In this document: one piece after another, positions 17,131 through 26,755 of the stretch
Position numbering within the stretch: position 1 is the stretch's first letter
Layout of the letters: every line of letters starts with the position of its first letter
NCBI GenBank assembly: GCA_023423895.1
Contig: JAFAER010000005.1
Coordinates: 124,001-188,000, forward strand
Direction of reading: 5' to 3'
From: Pseudomonadota bacterium
GTDB taxonomy: Bacteria > Myxococcota_A > Polyangia > Polyangiales > Polyangiaceae
DNA length: 64,000 nucleotides
The notes under the pieces: generated by a model
Databases searched by the model: none
What the model was told of the DNA's origin: nothing
What the model saw: the letters and a program-made list of their open reading frames with translations, nothing else
Position numbers and translations under genes: made by a program

Positions 17131-20100
17131 TCAGCCGCCGGACGCGCTCGAAGGCGGCGGCTGCGACAGCGGCGCGCCCATGGCCCGCAGCGCCGCGAGG
17201 CAATCGTCGGCGACGAGGCGGTTGCCCGCAGCGCGCGCGAGCTCACGGAGCTTCTGGTACTCGAGCCGCGCGGCATCGGCCTCGCCGCGTTGATGATGCA
17301 GCCGCGCGAGCAGGCGGCGCCCGCCGATCACGTCCCATGTGAAGTCGTTCGACTCGGCGTACCGGATGCCCTGGACGAGGATCTTCTCTGCGTCGACGTC
17401 GCCTGCGAGCGCGTCGAGGAACGCGAGGAACATCCGGTTGTGACTCGCGAGCCGGTCGTAGCCGAGCTCGTCGCACAGCGCGACCGACTGCTTGAGCGCG
17501 CCGTACGCGCGCGGGTAGTCCTCGAGCACGACGAGCGCATCTGCGAGGTTGTGCAGGTTGATCGCGATCTCGTACTGGAGCCCGAGCTCGCGCGCGGCGT
17601 CGATCGCCTTCTCCGCGTTGAGCGCGGCGGCGCGGAAGTCGCGGGCGAAGTAGTCGACGAGCGCGCGTAGCTTGTACCGCTCGCAGATCGCGACCGGATC
17701 GTCGGGCAGGACCTCGGAGGCGCGCTCGAAGTGGCGCATCGCAGCGACGTGATCACCCATCGCCGCGTTCGCCTGCACGAGGCTGACGAGCAGCTTGTGC
17801 TCCTCCGCCTTGCGCTCGGGCGTGTCCGCGGCGCTCGTGACGATCGACTGCAGGCGCTCGAGCAGCGCGAGCGAGCGCTTGAAATCCCCCTGGCGCCCCG
17901 CGAGCTCCGCGGCCGCGACGATGGCCGACTTCACGAGCTCCGAGCGATCCTGCGCAATCGCCTCCGCGGACGTGAGCTGCGCCCGCGCGGCATCGAACAT
18001 GTGGAGCGTCCCGAGGATGCGCCCAGCGTCGAGGCGGACGCAGACGCGCCGCTCGACCCCCTCCGGGGTGCCCGGCTTCGACGCGTTGTCGACCCGCGCG
18101 ATGACAGCCTCGCAGATCTCCATCGCCTCGGGCAGTGCGGCCGCCCAGCGAACCGCCTTCGCGAGCCCCGCGAACCAGCGGCAGACGTCTTCCGTGTCGC
18201 GCGCGGCGAGGTCTCCGAGCTCGATGGCACGCGCGTAGTCACGTGCAGCCGCGTCGTATTGACCGGCTTCGAGCCGGGCCTCGGCGCTCCTCGCGAACCA
18301 GAGACCGGCGCGATCGCGTTCGCCGGCAGCATACAGATGCGTCGCGATCCGGCCGGCGTGCTCGGCAGGGTGGGCCGGGCTCTGCCCTTGCGCGCCGAGC
18401 GCGAGCTCCAGCGAGAGGCCCGCGGCAGCATGCATCTCGCGCGCAGCCTCTGCGGTGAGCGCGTCGACGACGACCTCGCGAACGATCGGCGACTGGAATC
18501 GGAGCTCGATCGGCCCGGTCTGAACGAGGAGCCCACGCTCCTTCAGGACGGCGAGCGACTTCTCGAGCGTCACCATGTCCGCGTCGGTCATCTGCGCGAG
18601 GACCGATGCGTTGATCGGATCGCCGAGGACGGCTGCGCTCTGGAGGAACGCGCGGTCGCGGGATTCGAGCCGCGCGATGCGCGACGCGACGAGGCCGCGG
18701 AGCGTCTTCGGCAACGCGAGGTCCTGCCCGACGAGCTTCATCGTGACGACGCTGCCGTCCGCGACCGTGACCGCGCGGGACTCGACGAGCGCCTTCAGCA
18801 CCTCCTCGACCATCTGCGGGTGACCACCGGCGCGCTCGCGAACGAAGCGCATCAGCTCGCTCGGGACGCGCGTGACGTCCAACCGGACGCCGACGAGACG
18901 CTCGACCTCTTCCGGCTTGAGATCCGTCAGCTCGATGCCGGTGTGCACCGGAAGCTTCTCGAGCGGATGGCTGAAGCCCGCACGAACGGCCAGCACGATG
19001 AGGAAGCGCGCGGTGGGCACGCGCGAGAGGACATTCTCGAGGAGCGCGTAGCTGTCGGCATCCATCGAGTGCGCCGCGTCCCATGCGAGCGCATGCGGGC
19101 GGTCCTCGCAGAGGCGCTGCACCATACGCGTGAACGCGTTCGCGAGCAGCGCCTTCGCGTTCCCGGTCACGGCCGGCCGCACGCTCTCGCTCTCTGCGGT
19201 CGACGACGAAGCACCAAGGGCCGCGAGCACGGCGCCAACCTCGTCGTCCTGCAAGCCGAGCGCGCGGAGGCGCGGAGCCACCTGACGGATGCGGACCTCC
19301 GAGTCACCCTCGGCGACGCCGCACAGCGTCTGGAGCATCGTCTCGATCCCGGAGAGCGGCAGATTGGTCCCCCGCGGGAGGCACGTCGCGAGATACCAGC
19401 CGACGTTGTACCCGCCCTTCTGAAGGCGACGTTCCGCCTCGTAGAGCAGGCGCGACTTTCCGAGCCCGTGGTCGCCGCGGATCGTGAGGACGCTCGCAGT
19501 GCGCCGGGTCGCGTTCGCGAGCATCTCGCCTACGATGCGCAACTCCTCGCGCCGGCCGACGAAGCGACCAAACGCCTCGTTCCTGCCGCGCACGTCCTTC
19601 ACGAGGAGCGTCGTCGTCGTGCTCACGCCCGGGCGCGACTCCGAGAGCGTGTCGAACACGAACAGGTTCCGGACCTGGCGCATCGCCGACGCGCTGATCG
19701 CACACATGCCCTCGCGCACGCGAGCGAGGTCACGCGCCGTCGAGAGGAGCGTCGTCAGCCGCTCGTCTTCCGTCGGCACCCCGCCGTTCGACACGTGGAT
19801 GCGTCCGACGTGCAGGCCGGCGCTCGGCTGCTTCGCGCCCGCGAGCGATCTCAAGACGACGAGCGCGCAACGCGTCGCCACCTCCGTGTCGCGCCCGTCG
19901 GGGTCGTCCGTGCCGAACAGCGCCGTGATGTGCTCGGGCTCGCTCGACACGACGCGACCGCCGTAACGCGTGATCGTGTCGGCGGCGCGTTCACCGAGAG
20001 ACGGCGCCTCGCCGGGCGACGGCGGAATCGAGGAGGCACGCCGAGCCGGCAGCTCGATCGCGAGCGCCGTCACCTCGCGGCGCTCGCCGAGCTCGGCAGC

Positions 20101-21204
20101 GCGGCCGACGTCGACGACTGGAACCCCCACCTCTACTTTCGTGATGGAGGGGTACTCGCGGCGCGCGGCCGGAACCTCGACCGGCGTCCGCTCCTGCGAC
20201 GGCTGCCCTTCGGCATCGAGGATGACGTACGGCCCGGTCTCGTCGGGCATACGGAAGTCCGCGAGGAAGTCGGCGAGGTCGTGCGCACTGAACCGCCGGC
20301 CTTGAGAATAGAGGAACGCGAGAAGAGCCTCGTACATCCGGCCGGCGTCCGGGAAACGCGCGTCCATGTCGTGCGCCATGGCGGTCTTCAGGATCGCGAC
20401 GAGCTCGGGCGGGCAATCGGGACGGAGGAGCTCGACGGGCGGGTACTCGCACGCCTGCACGCGGCGGAGCGTCTCGAACGACGTCGGCGCGGTGAACGGG
20501 TTCACCCCCGCGACCATCTCGTAGAGCACGGTCCCGAGCGAGAAGAGGTCGCTCCGCGCGTCGACCGCCTCACCGCTGGCGTGCTCCGGGCTCATGTAGC
20601 CGAACTTGCCCTGGAGCCGCTGGTTGCGGGTGTCCTCCATCCCGCGCGGCTCGAGCACGCCGCGGGCCTTGGCGATGCCGAAGTCGGTGACCTTCACCTC
20701 GCCCTCGAGCGAGACGAGGACGTTCTGCGGCGAGACGTCGAGATGGACGATGTTGAGCGGAAGGTTCTGCTCGTCCCTGCGGCGGTGGGCGTGATCGAGC
20801 CCCTTGGCGACCTCGGCCGCGACGTACACCGCCATCTCGATGGGAACCTGCACCTGAGCCCGGCGGCAACGCGCGAGGAGCGTGGCGAGGTCGAGCCCGT
20901 TCACGTACTCCATCGCCATGTAGTAGGCGTCGGGCGTCGGCATCCCGCCGCTCACGGTGCCGGGCGCAATGCCGAGATCGAAGACCTGCACGATGTTCGC
21001 GTGCGAGAGGCGGACGGCGAGCTTCGCTTCGTGGATGAACAGCTCGACGAACTCGTCGGACTGCGCGAGCTCCGGAAGGATGCGCTTGATGACGACGACC
21101 TTCTCGAAGCCTTCGACGCCATAGCTCTTGGCCTTGAAGACCTCAGCCATGCCCCCCTGGCCGAGCCTCTCGAGGAGGCGGTAGCGCCCGAACGTCGTGT
21201 TCAC
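17131..21204 (-). CDS. Ser/Thr kinase fused to cyclase-like, AAA-type ATPase and TPR regions
   Basis: I take GTG 21204 as start (MNTTFGRYRLLERLGQGGMA), since it opens the kinase domain directly and follows a less GC-rich leader; an ATG at 21411 is in frame. Length 1357. The kinase (1-320) has the glycine loop 15-20, K40, HLDVSPQN at 154-161, DFG 174-176 and SPE 205-207. The usual HRD arginine is leucine, while the catalytic Asp and Asn remain. Residues about 375-515 look like a class III cyclase fold without its metal-binding aspartates. An STAND/AAA-type ATPase follows, with P-loop GDHGLGKS at 577-584, and the rest (about 970-1357) is TPR-like helices. This four-part build is known from myxobacterial kinases. 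Probably a signal-integrating regulator; partners unknown. Confidence 0.92.
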   Translation of the reverse strand: MNTTFGRYRLLERLGQGGMAEVFKAKSYGVEGFEKVVVIKRILPELAQSDEFVELFIHEAKLAVRLSHANIVQVFDLGIAPGTVSGGMPTPDAYYMAMEYVNGLDLATLLARCRRAQVQVPIEMAVYVAAEVAKGLDHAHRRRDEQNLPLNIVHLDVSPQNVLVSLEGEVKVTDFGIAKARGVLEPRGMEDTRNQRLQGKFGYMSPEHASGEAVDARSDLFSLGTVLYEMVAGVNPFTAPTSFETLRRVQACEYPPVELLRPDCPPELVAILKTAMAHDMDARFPDAGRMYEALLAFLYSQGRRFSAHDLADFLADFRMPDETGPYVILDAEGQPSQERTPVEVPAARREYPSITKVEVGVPVVDVGRAAELGERREVTALAIELPARRASSIPPSPGEAPSLGERAADTITRYGGRVVSSEPEHITALFGTDDPDGRDTEVATRCALVVLRSLAGAKQPSAGLHVGRIHVSNGGVPTEDERLTTLLSTARDLARVREGMCAISASAMRQVRNLFVFDTLSESRPGVSTTTTLLVKDVRGRNEAFGRFVGRREELRIVGEMLANATRRTASVLTIRGDHGLGKSRLLYEAERRLQKGGYNVGWYLATCLPRGTNLPLSGIETMLQTLCGVAEGDSEVRIRQVAPRLRALGLQDDEVGAVLAALGASSSTAESESVRPAVTGNAKALLANAFTRMVQRLCEDRPHALAWDAAHSMDADSYALLENVLSRVPTARFLIVLAVRAGFSHPLEKLPVHTGIELTDLKPEEVERLVGVRLDVTRVPSELMRFVRERAGGHPQMVEEVLKALVESRAVTVADGSVVTMKLVGQDLALPKTLRGLVASRIARLESRDRAFLQSAAVLGDPINASVLAQMTDADMVTLEKSLAVLKERGLLVQTGPIELRFQSPIVREVVVDALTAEAAREMHAAAGLSLELALGAQGQSPAHPAEHAGRIATHLYAAGERDRAGLWFARSAEARLEAGQYDAAARDYARAIELGDLAARDTEDVCRWFAGLAKAVRWAAALPEAMEICEAVIARVDNASKPGTPEGVERRVCVRLDAGRILGTLHMFDAARAQLTSAEAIAQDRSELVKSAIVAAAELAGRQGDFKRSLALLERLQSIVTSAADTPERKAEEHKLLVSLVQANAAMGDHVAAMRHFERASEVLPDDPVAICERYKLRALVDYFARDFRAAALNAEKAIDAARELGLQYEIAINLHNLADALVVLEDYPRAYGALKQSVALCDELGYDRLASHNRMFLAFLDALAGDVDAEKILVQGIRYAESNDFTWDVIGGRRLLARLHHQRGEADAARLEYQKLRELARAAGNRLVADDCLAALRAMGAPLSQPPPSSASGG

Positions 21205-21881
21205 CGAGTCGCAGAAGCTACCACCAAATAGGCAACAAAACGCTGGATCCGAGGTGAGGTTCCGAGGCAGGCCCCGATCCGGCGCCGACAACAACTGTGC
21301 CGGTCGGGCTAGTGGACAGCCGGAGCTCCCGGCTCCGCTCCCTCCGGACCGGACATCGATCGCGACTCGGCTCTCGTAAGCGCGTAGCCAGCCTGGGCGC
21401 GTCGTGGTCATCCGTCTGCTCGTTCACCGAGTCCGAGCGCGTCGATGGCCGGCCGCGTGAGGCGAGGCGGAGGACCACCGACGAAGCGCCGTCGCTTCGC
21501 CTTCGAACGTTCACTGTTCACTGCGTTGACGCCCGGTCCCCGATCGCGCGCGTCTCCATGATCATGTCGTCGCGGGACGTGAGAATGCGTCAACGCGCGA
21601 GATCGATTTCCGAAGATGCGACCAACCGCACGCGGCGCATTGCCCGACGGACAGCGCGCGGACGCGCGATCGTCGCGAAGAACAGCAACCTGCGCGCCCG
21701 CCCGTCGGGCCGGGGTCACTGCGCGTCTGACCACACGCGCATACCGACTTCGTCATTGCGATGCGTGAAGCGCGTTGACGCCCTTGCGCACGCGGCCTTC
21801 ACTGCCGCACGCTGGGCCTCTCTACGCGCCGCTCTGGCCCGCCGATCCGGCCCGACTCCGCCCAGCGGCGACGCGCCGAGG
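21205..21881. other. 677-bp intergenic region with three GCGTTGACGC copies
   Basis: This region lies upstream of the kinase gene (minus strand) and downstream of the hybrid kinase gene. The bases next to the kinase start (about 21215-21245) are clearly less GC-rich than the surroundings, as expected for a leader or promoter. Arg-rich open frames exist on both strands between about 21400 and 21800 but look like chance frames. The notable content is the repeated decamer listed separately. Confidence 0.5.
21523..21781. promoter_or_regulatory. Three copies of decamer GCGTTGACGC, possible operators
   Basis: The decamer GCGTTGACGC occurs at 21523-21532 and 21772-21781 and, inverted (GCGTCAACGC), at 21587-21596, all within 260 bp upstream of the giant kinase gene. 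A given 10-mer should not recur three times in so short a region by chance. Binding sites for a regulator are the obvious reading, but this is inference; each copy also contains TTGACG, close to a -35 hexamer. Confidence 0.35.
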
Positions 21882-23978
21882 TCAGGCCCCCGCTCGGCTC
21901 GAGACGAACGACCGGAGCTCGCGGGCTTCGAACGGCTTCGCGAGCAGCGGCAGCTCGGCGCGCTCCAGGTACGCGCGCGCCTCGGACGAGATCGCGCCGC
22001 CGCTGACGATCGCGGTGCGCTTGGCGTGCTCCGGGTCCACGCGCGTCAGCCGCTCGTGGAAGTCGGCCCCGGTCATCCCGGGCATCGTGAGGTCGCAGAG
22101 GATCACATCGAAGCGCGCTCCGGTCTCGAGGAGCGAGAGAGCCTCGCCCGCCGAACCCACGCAGATCACCTCGCACGTGTCGCGGAGCACCCGCGCGATG
22201 GCGTCGAGGACGCCGGGCTCGTCGTCGATGACGAGCACGCGTGCGGGCGGCCCGTTCGGAGGGACGCTGCGCTGAACGTGGGTGAGCACCTCGTCCGGAC
22301 AGGACGGAAGATGCACACGGAAGCACGAGCCGCGTCCCAGGCTCGAGGTCACCTCGATGCGTCCCCCCATCGCGTGGACGATGCGGGCGCACGCTGCCAG
22401 CCCGAGACCGGTCCCCTGCCCTACCGGCTTCGTCGTGAAGAACGGCTCGAAGATGCGGGAGCGGACCTCGTCGCTCATGCCGGCGCCCGTATCTTCCACC
22501 TCGATGATCACCTCCGCGCCTTCTTCGCGCGTCCGGATCGTCACGCGGTGCTCCTGCGGCGAGCCTTCGGGGATCGCCTGCGTGGCGTTCACGACGAGGT
22601 TCATGATCACCTGTCCCAGCCGCGAGCGCGCGCCCTTCACGCAAGGCACGGGAGCCAGAGCGATCTCGAGCCGAGCTCGAGCCCGTACCTCGTTGTGCAC
22701 GATCCGCAACGTCGACTCGACGACACTGGCGACGTCGACCGGAACCGTCTCGTCATCCTCGGCCCGAGCGAACACCCTCAGCTCGCGGACGATCGCGGCG
22801 ACGGACTGTGCCGCGACGCGTGCGTCGTCGAGCGCCTCGATCACCTCGTTCGCGGCCTCCGACCGATCGTCCGGCAAGAGCCGCCGGAGCTCGCCGAGCG
22901 CGAACTCGACTCCGCTCGCGACGACCGTCACAGGATTGTTGATGTCGTGAGCGATCGTCGCCGCCAGAGTGCCCGTGGATGCCATGCGATCGGCGAGGAG
23001 CAGCTGGTCCGAGAGGATCCGGCGCTCCGTGACGTCGCGAACCACGGAGACGATGCGAGGCGCGCCGCCGAGGACGACCCGCGTCGAGCTGATCTCGACC
23101 GGAAGCTTCCGCCCGTCGGGCCGTGACGCGTGCAGCTCGATCGTCGCCGCACCGCTGGTCTCGACGAGCGCCGCGTGGGCAGCGAGGTCGGTGTGCTGCT
23201 CCTCCACGACGAGCTCGGCGACCTGTCTGCCGGGCAGCTCGGCTCTTGGTGCAGTCGCGAGCTCGGCAAGCTTTGCGTTGACGTAGCGGATCGTCCCGCC
23301 GTCGGACACGATCGCGCCGTCCGGAAGCGCGTCGAGCAGCTCCTGGAAGCCCCTCCCCTCCTCTTCCGCCACCCGCGCCAGCTCCATGCCGCGCTCTGCG
23401 GCGCTGGAGACGAGGGCATGGATCCGACGCGCCGTATAGACGCACACCGCTCCGAAGAGACCGAGCACGATCACGAAGCTCGTGACGATCGAGATGTCTG
23501 CCCCGCACCCCAGAGCGAGGACCGACTGCGCGACGACCGCAGCCAGCGTCGCGGCAAGAATCAGCCAGGGCCACATCCACAATGACGAGGCGACGATGAA
23601 GAATCCCATCGTCGCGAGGTTCATCGTGATGACGACGAATGGGTCCGCGGCCGAGCGCACCATCCCGACCTGCAGCGCGTAGAGCGCCGTCATGTCGAGC
23701 AGCGGGACGAGGACCCCCGACGCGAGCGCGAGAGAACGCGACCTCCGAACGATCACCAGCGCCGCGACCGCGAGGGCCGCATAGACGGCGGCGATGACGT
23801 ACGAGTCGCGCCAGACGTCCTTTCCGAGCAGCCCGCCGAACACGAAGCCGCACGCCGCGTGCGCCGAGGTCGCGACCGCGCGCATCAGCGCGACCCGTCG
23901 GGCGCTTCGCACACGCTCGCACTCGAGTGCATCTGCAACGGTCGTCGCAGCGCGGTCGGACGAGAAGTCGAGGGTCAT
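21882..23978 (-). CDS. Hybrid histidine kinase: membrane, PAS, kinase and receiver
   Basis: The 698-residue protein begins with about six hydrophobic helices (residues 30-190), which form a membrane sensor region. A PAS domain follows (about 215-320: LLDALPDGAIVSDGGTIRYV, then VVRDVTERRIL), then a HisKA dimerisation helix with the phospho-acceptor in TLAATIAHDINNPVTVVASG near residue 344. The HATPase domain has its N box (NLVVNATQAI), G1 (DTGAGM) and G2 (GTGLGL) boxes. A C-terminal receiver (about 575-698) has VLVIDDEP and the acceptor Asp in DVILCDLTMPGMTG near 628. The late DNA-binding output is missing, so signal must pass to another protein. Start MTLDFSSDRA at 23978. Confidence 0.94.
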   Translation of the reverse strand: MTLDFSSDRAATTVADALECERVRSARRVALMRAVATSAHAACGFVFGGLLGKDVWRDSYVIAAVYAALAVAALVIVRRSRSLALASGVLVPLLDMTALYALQVGMVRSAADPFVVITMNLATMGFFIVASSLWMWPWLILAATLAAVVAQSVLALGCGADISIVTSFVIVLGLFGAVCVYTARRIHALVSSAAERGMELARVAEEEGRGFQELLDALPDGAIVSDGGTIRYVNAKLAELATAPRAELPGRQVAELVVEEQHTDLAAHAALVETSGAATIELHASRPDGRKLPVEISSTRVVLGGAPRIVSVVRDVTERRILSDQLLLADRMASTGTLAATIAHDINNPVTVVASGVEFALGELRRLLPDDRSEAANEVIEALDDARVAAQSVAAIVRELRVFARAEDDETVPVDVASVVESTLRIVHNEVRARARLEIALAPVPCVKGARSRLGQVIMNLVVNATQAIPEGSPQEHRVTIRTREEGAEVIIEVEDTGAGMSDEVRSRIFEPFFTTKPVGQGTGLGLAACARIVHAMGGRIEVTSSLGRGSCFRVHLPSCPDEVLTHVQRSVPPNGPPARVLVIDDEPGVLDAIARVLRDTCEVICVGSAGEALSLLETGARFDVILCDLTMPGMTGADFHERLTRVDPEHAKRTAIVSGGAISSEARAYLERAELPLLAKPFEARELRSFVSSRAGA

Positions 23979-24086
23979 GCGAACGAATGAACGACCAAGC
24001 CAGCGATCGGTGCAGGGAGGAACGTCGACGAGAGTGGAACACCGGATGAAATAGCGCGCCGGGCCGGTTCGAGCGGCACGCTGCTC

Positions 24087-24170
24087 GAACCGCCGAACGC
24101 TCGAGCTCGCCGGCCGCGGCGCTCGAACGTCCCGCCGGGCTTGTCGGCCCTCTCGGTGATTCGGCGGTTC
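24087..24170. repeat. Perfect 11-bp inverted repeat with 62-bp spacing
   Basis: gaaccgccgaa at 24087-24097 is matched by ttcggcggttc at 24160-24170. The pair lies in the gap between the hybrid kinase start (23978) and the end of the PHP gene (24226), so it may act in termination of the PHP transcript or simply be repetitive DNA. Confidence 0.4.
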
Positions 24171-24225
24171 GGCGTTCCGCGGTCGACTTCGCAGCCCGAG
24201 GTCGAGCTCGCGGCTGCGACGCTCG

Positions 24226-26700
24226 CTACTTCAGGTAGACCGGATTCGTGAAGGCGAGGGGCTGGATGGGCATGAACGGGATCGCGTCATCCATCAGCCG
24301 CTCGCCGCGCACGATCACGACGACCCAGCGCGCTTCCAGCGGCGGGCGGAGCGAGAGCTCCGTCTCGAAGCGGATCGTCTTCGCCTGGAGCTCGTCGAGA
24401 GTCCCCTCCTCCTTCTCGACCTGAAGCGGACGCGAGGGGATGGCGCTCTTGAAGAGCGACACGGTCGAGCCCGCTGCCGAAGGAGACGGCGGGAGCCCGG
24501 CGATGACCTCCACCGACGTGACGTCGATCCAGGGCGTCGCGCGGACGCGCAGCCTGCCCCCGAGCGCGCCGGTGCGCGGGAGCTCGTCACCGGGCCTGCC
24601 GCGCTGCCCGGCCGCCGTGAGCTCGAGCTCGATGATCGGCCCGCTCGACACGAAGCTGCGGCCTTTCTTCAGCGCCGCGACGACCTCCTTCACGTCGATC
24701 GGTTGCCCCGTGTCGCCGGCAGCTCTCCCGTCGACGATCGCAAACGTACGCGGGTAGCCCGCCCACTGGTACTGGATGCGATGCGAGTCGCTCGAGCCGG
24801 TCGCGGCCATGCGCTTGCCGAAGTTGAGGAGCGAGAACCAGTCCTCCATCACGCGCTCGGTGAGCTCGCGCTTCGACAGCTCGTACCCGTTGTAGACCTC
24901 GATCGTGTCGAACGGCGCGACGTTCGGCGCACGTCCGCTTCTCGAGTCGAAGTTGATGATGTTGAAGTACCCGATGTTCTGGGGCAGCCGCGGGTGGTTC
25001 ACCTGCACGATGCGCGACGCGTCCCCGCGCTTCGATGCCGCGATGACGGCGCCGACCGTCGTCCCCTTGAACGGCGGGACGCTCGAGCCGACGTTGTACG
25101 GGAAGACGCCGAAGTGACCGAACCGCGGGTTGTACGTCGTCACCTCGACGCCCGGCACGTGCGCGAGCTGCTTCGTCAGCCGGAGCGTCTCGAGCGGCGG
25201 CCCGTAGTCGCCGACCATGTTGTGCTCGGTCGGGACCGCAAAGTCGACGCCGGCCGAGACGAGCGACAACACTCGGTCTTCGGGCGTGACCGGGCTGTCG
25301 AAGCTCGGACGCGCATGAACGTGTAGATCGCAACCGACGAGGCTGGGCGTCGGCACCACGTGGCGCGGCGCGAGCTCGATCGCCTTCGTGTGACCGCTCA
25401 CGATTTCGACGACCTGCGAGTCGATGCTCCACTCGATCCCCTTCGTGACCGAGACGCGATACTTGCCCGCCGGCAGCGGTGTCTTCACCTCGCCTTCGAG
25501 GATGTCCATGAGAGGCCCTGCGCCCGATGCGCGGTAGTCCGGCCCGAAGCTCGGATCGATCGTCCCCTCGATGCCCTTCACGATCAGCCGCCCGACGAGC
25601 GGCTGCTTCGTGTCGCCGTCGATCACCTTCACGTGGAGCTCGCCACCGGCAGAGACGTCGAGCTTCAGGTCCCACGGCGTCCCCGGCGTGAAGCGAACGG
25701 GCGCGCTCGTGTGCACGGCCTCGAGCGCGGCGAACCACTGCACCGTGGTCACCGGCGCGTCGATCGAGAAGCGCCCCTGCGAATCGACGGACGCACGGAC
25801 CTGCACGTGCCCTTCCTCGTCGACGCCGATGACGTGCGCGCGCTCGTTCGTGCCGGTCACGACCCCCGTGAGCTTCGCGACGGGAACGTGCTGGAGCTGA
25901 TTGAGCCGGCCCCATACCCCCTGGCTCGACTCCCCGACGAGGACCGCGATGTCGAGTCGCGCGGGCTTTCCGGCCGCCGCGCCCTTCGCACGCTCGAGCG
26001 CCGTCTCCGTGCGCGCCGACACGACGAGCCGCGAGCGTGCGCCCACCTGATCGGTATCGGGCTCCGTCTCGGTCAGCGTGAGCGGCCCCTGCGTCGAGAG
26101 GAGCGCAAAGGGATGCGCGTCGTCGTCGAGCACGACCGAGCGCGCCTGCAGGTTCGAGGCGTCGCTCACCTCGCCGCTGCCCGGCACGAAGACCGTCCGC
26201 CCCTCCGGAGCGAGCCCGAACCGGAGCGCATAGGTGTGGTTCGAGCTTCCGGCCTCGTGCGCGACGGCGAGGCTCGCCGTGAGGAGGTCGGTCGCGGGGT
26301 CCATGCGGAGCTCGAGGGTGCCTGTCGCGCGCTCCTCCCCGAGCTCGAGCGGGAATTCGCCGACGAGCGTGGACTTGTCCTTCACGTGGACGTCGCTGCG
26401 ACGCATCGCGAGCGGCCGCTCGATGCCGTCGACGACGAGCGACATGTCGACCTCGAGGCGGCTCCGCGCGTCGCGGCTGACCACTTCGAGGCGCCCCGAC
26501 GTGGGGTAGAGCGTGTACTTGGCCGCGATTCCGCTCAACGCGGTGACGTCCCCGGTCCGCGCGACGACAGCGAGCGTGCGCCGACCGCGCTGGGCTCCGA
26601 AGGCGAGCGCGAGCGCGATCAGCGCCGCGACGATCGCGACGCCGAAGAGATCACGGCGATCTCGGCGGGGTGAAGCGTCTCTGTGCACGTGGGCGTACAC
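24226..26700 (-). CDS. PHP-domain metallohydrolase (CehA/McbA-like)
   Basis: The 824-residue protein has an N-terminal membrane anchor (FGVAIVAALIALALAFGAQ, about 20-38), then a long beta-rich region of about 400 residues that includes a carboxypeptidase-regulatory-like segment. A PHP-type metal centre follows: GCDLHVHARPSFDSP near 457, FAVPTEHNMVGDYGP near 492, RIVQVNHPRLPQNIGYF near 566, and AATGSSDSHRIQYQW near 638. These supply the expected His and Asp ligands. PHP enzymes hydrolyse phosphoesters or amide/ester bonds; CehA and McbA relatives are annotated as metallohydrolases. The gene is preceded upstream by tsaE on the same strand with a 55-bp gap. Substrate unknown. Confidence 0.87.
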   Translation of the reverse strand: MYAHVHRDASPRRDRRDLFGVAIVAALIALALAFGAQRGRRTLAVVARTGDVTALSGIAAKYTLYPTSGRLEVVSRDARSRLEVDMSLVVDGIERPLAMRRSDVHVKDKSTLVGEFPLELGEERATGTLELRMDPATDLLTASLAVAHEAGSSNHTYALRFGLAPEGRTVFVPGSGEVSDASNLQARSVVLDDDAHPFALLSTQGPLTLTETEPDTDQVGARSRLVVSARTETALERAKGAAAGKPARLDIAVLVGESSQGVWGRLNQLQHVPVAKLTGVVTGTNERAHVIGVDEEGHVQVRASVDSQGRFSIDAPVTTVQWFAALEAVHTSAPVRFTPGTPWDLKLDVSAGGELHVKVIDGDTKQPLVGRLIVKGIEGTIDPSFGPDYRASGAGPLMDILEGEVKTPLPAGKYRVSVTKGIEWSIDSQVVEIVSGHTKAIELAPRHVVPTPSLVGCDLHVHARPSFDSPVTPEDRVLSLVSAGVDFAVPTEHNMVGDYGPPLETLRLTKQLAHVPGVEVTTYNPRFGHFGVFPYNVGSSVPPFKGTTVGAVIAASKRGDASRIVQVNHPRLPQNIGYFNIINFDSRSGRAPNVAPFDTIEVYNGYELSKRELTERVMEDWFSLLNFGKRMAATGSSDSHRIQYQWAGYPRTFAIVDGRAAGDTGQPIDVKEVVAALKKGRSFVSSGPIIELELTAAGQRGRPGDELPRTGALGGRLRVRATPWIDVTSVEVIAGLPPSPSAAGSTVSLFKSAIPSRPLQVEKEEGTLDELQAKTIRFETELSLRPPLEARWVVVIVRGERLMDDAIPFMPIQPLAFTNPVYLK

Positions 26701-26755
26701 CCGATGAGACCAGAAACGGAGCCGCGACGCACGAGCGGACCGAACACCGCTCGCG

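Noticed and set aside
17731..21231. Plus-strand open frame of more than 1100 codons opposite the giant kinase gene
   Set aside because: It is fully antisense to a gene with clear kinase and P-loop motifs; its product is Arg/Leu/Asp-rich with no domain, as expected for antisense frames in high-GC DNA.
21541..21880. Arg-rich frame on the plus strand between the two kinase genes
   Set aside because: No motif; the composition is typical of chance frames in GC-rich DNA.
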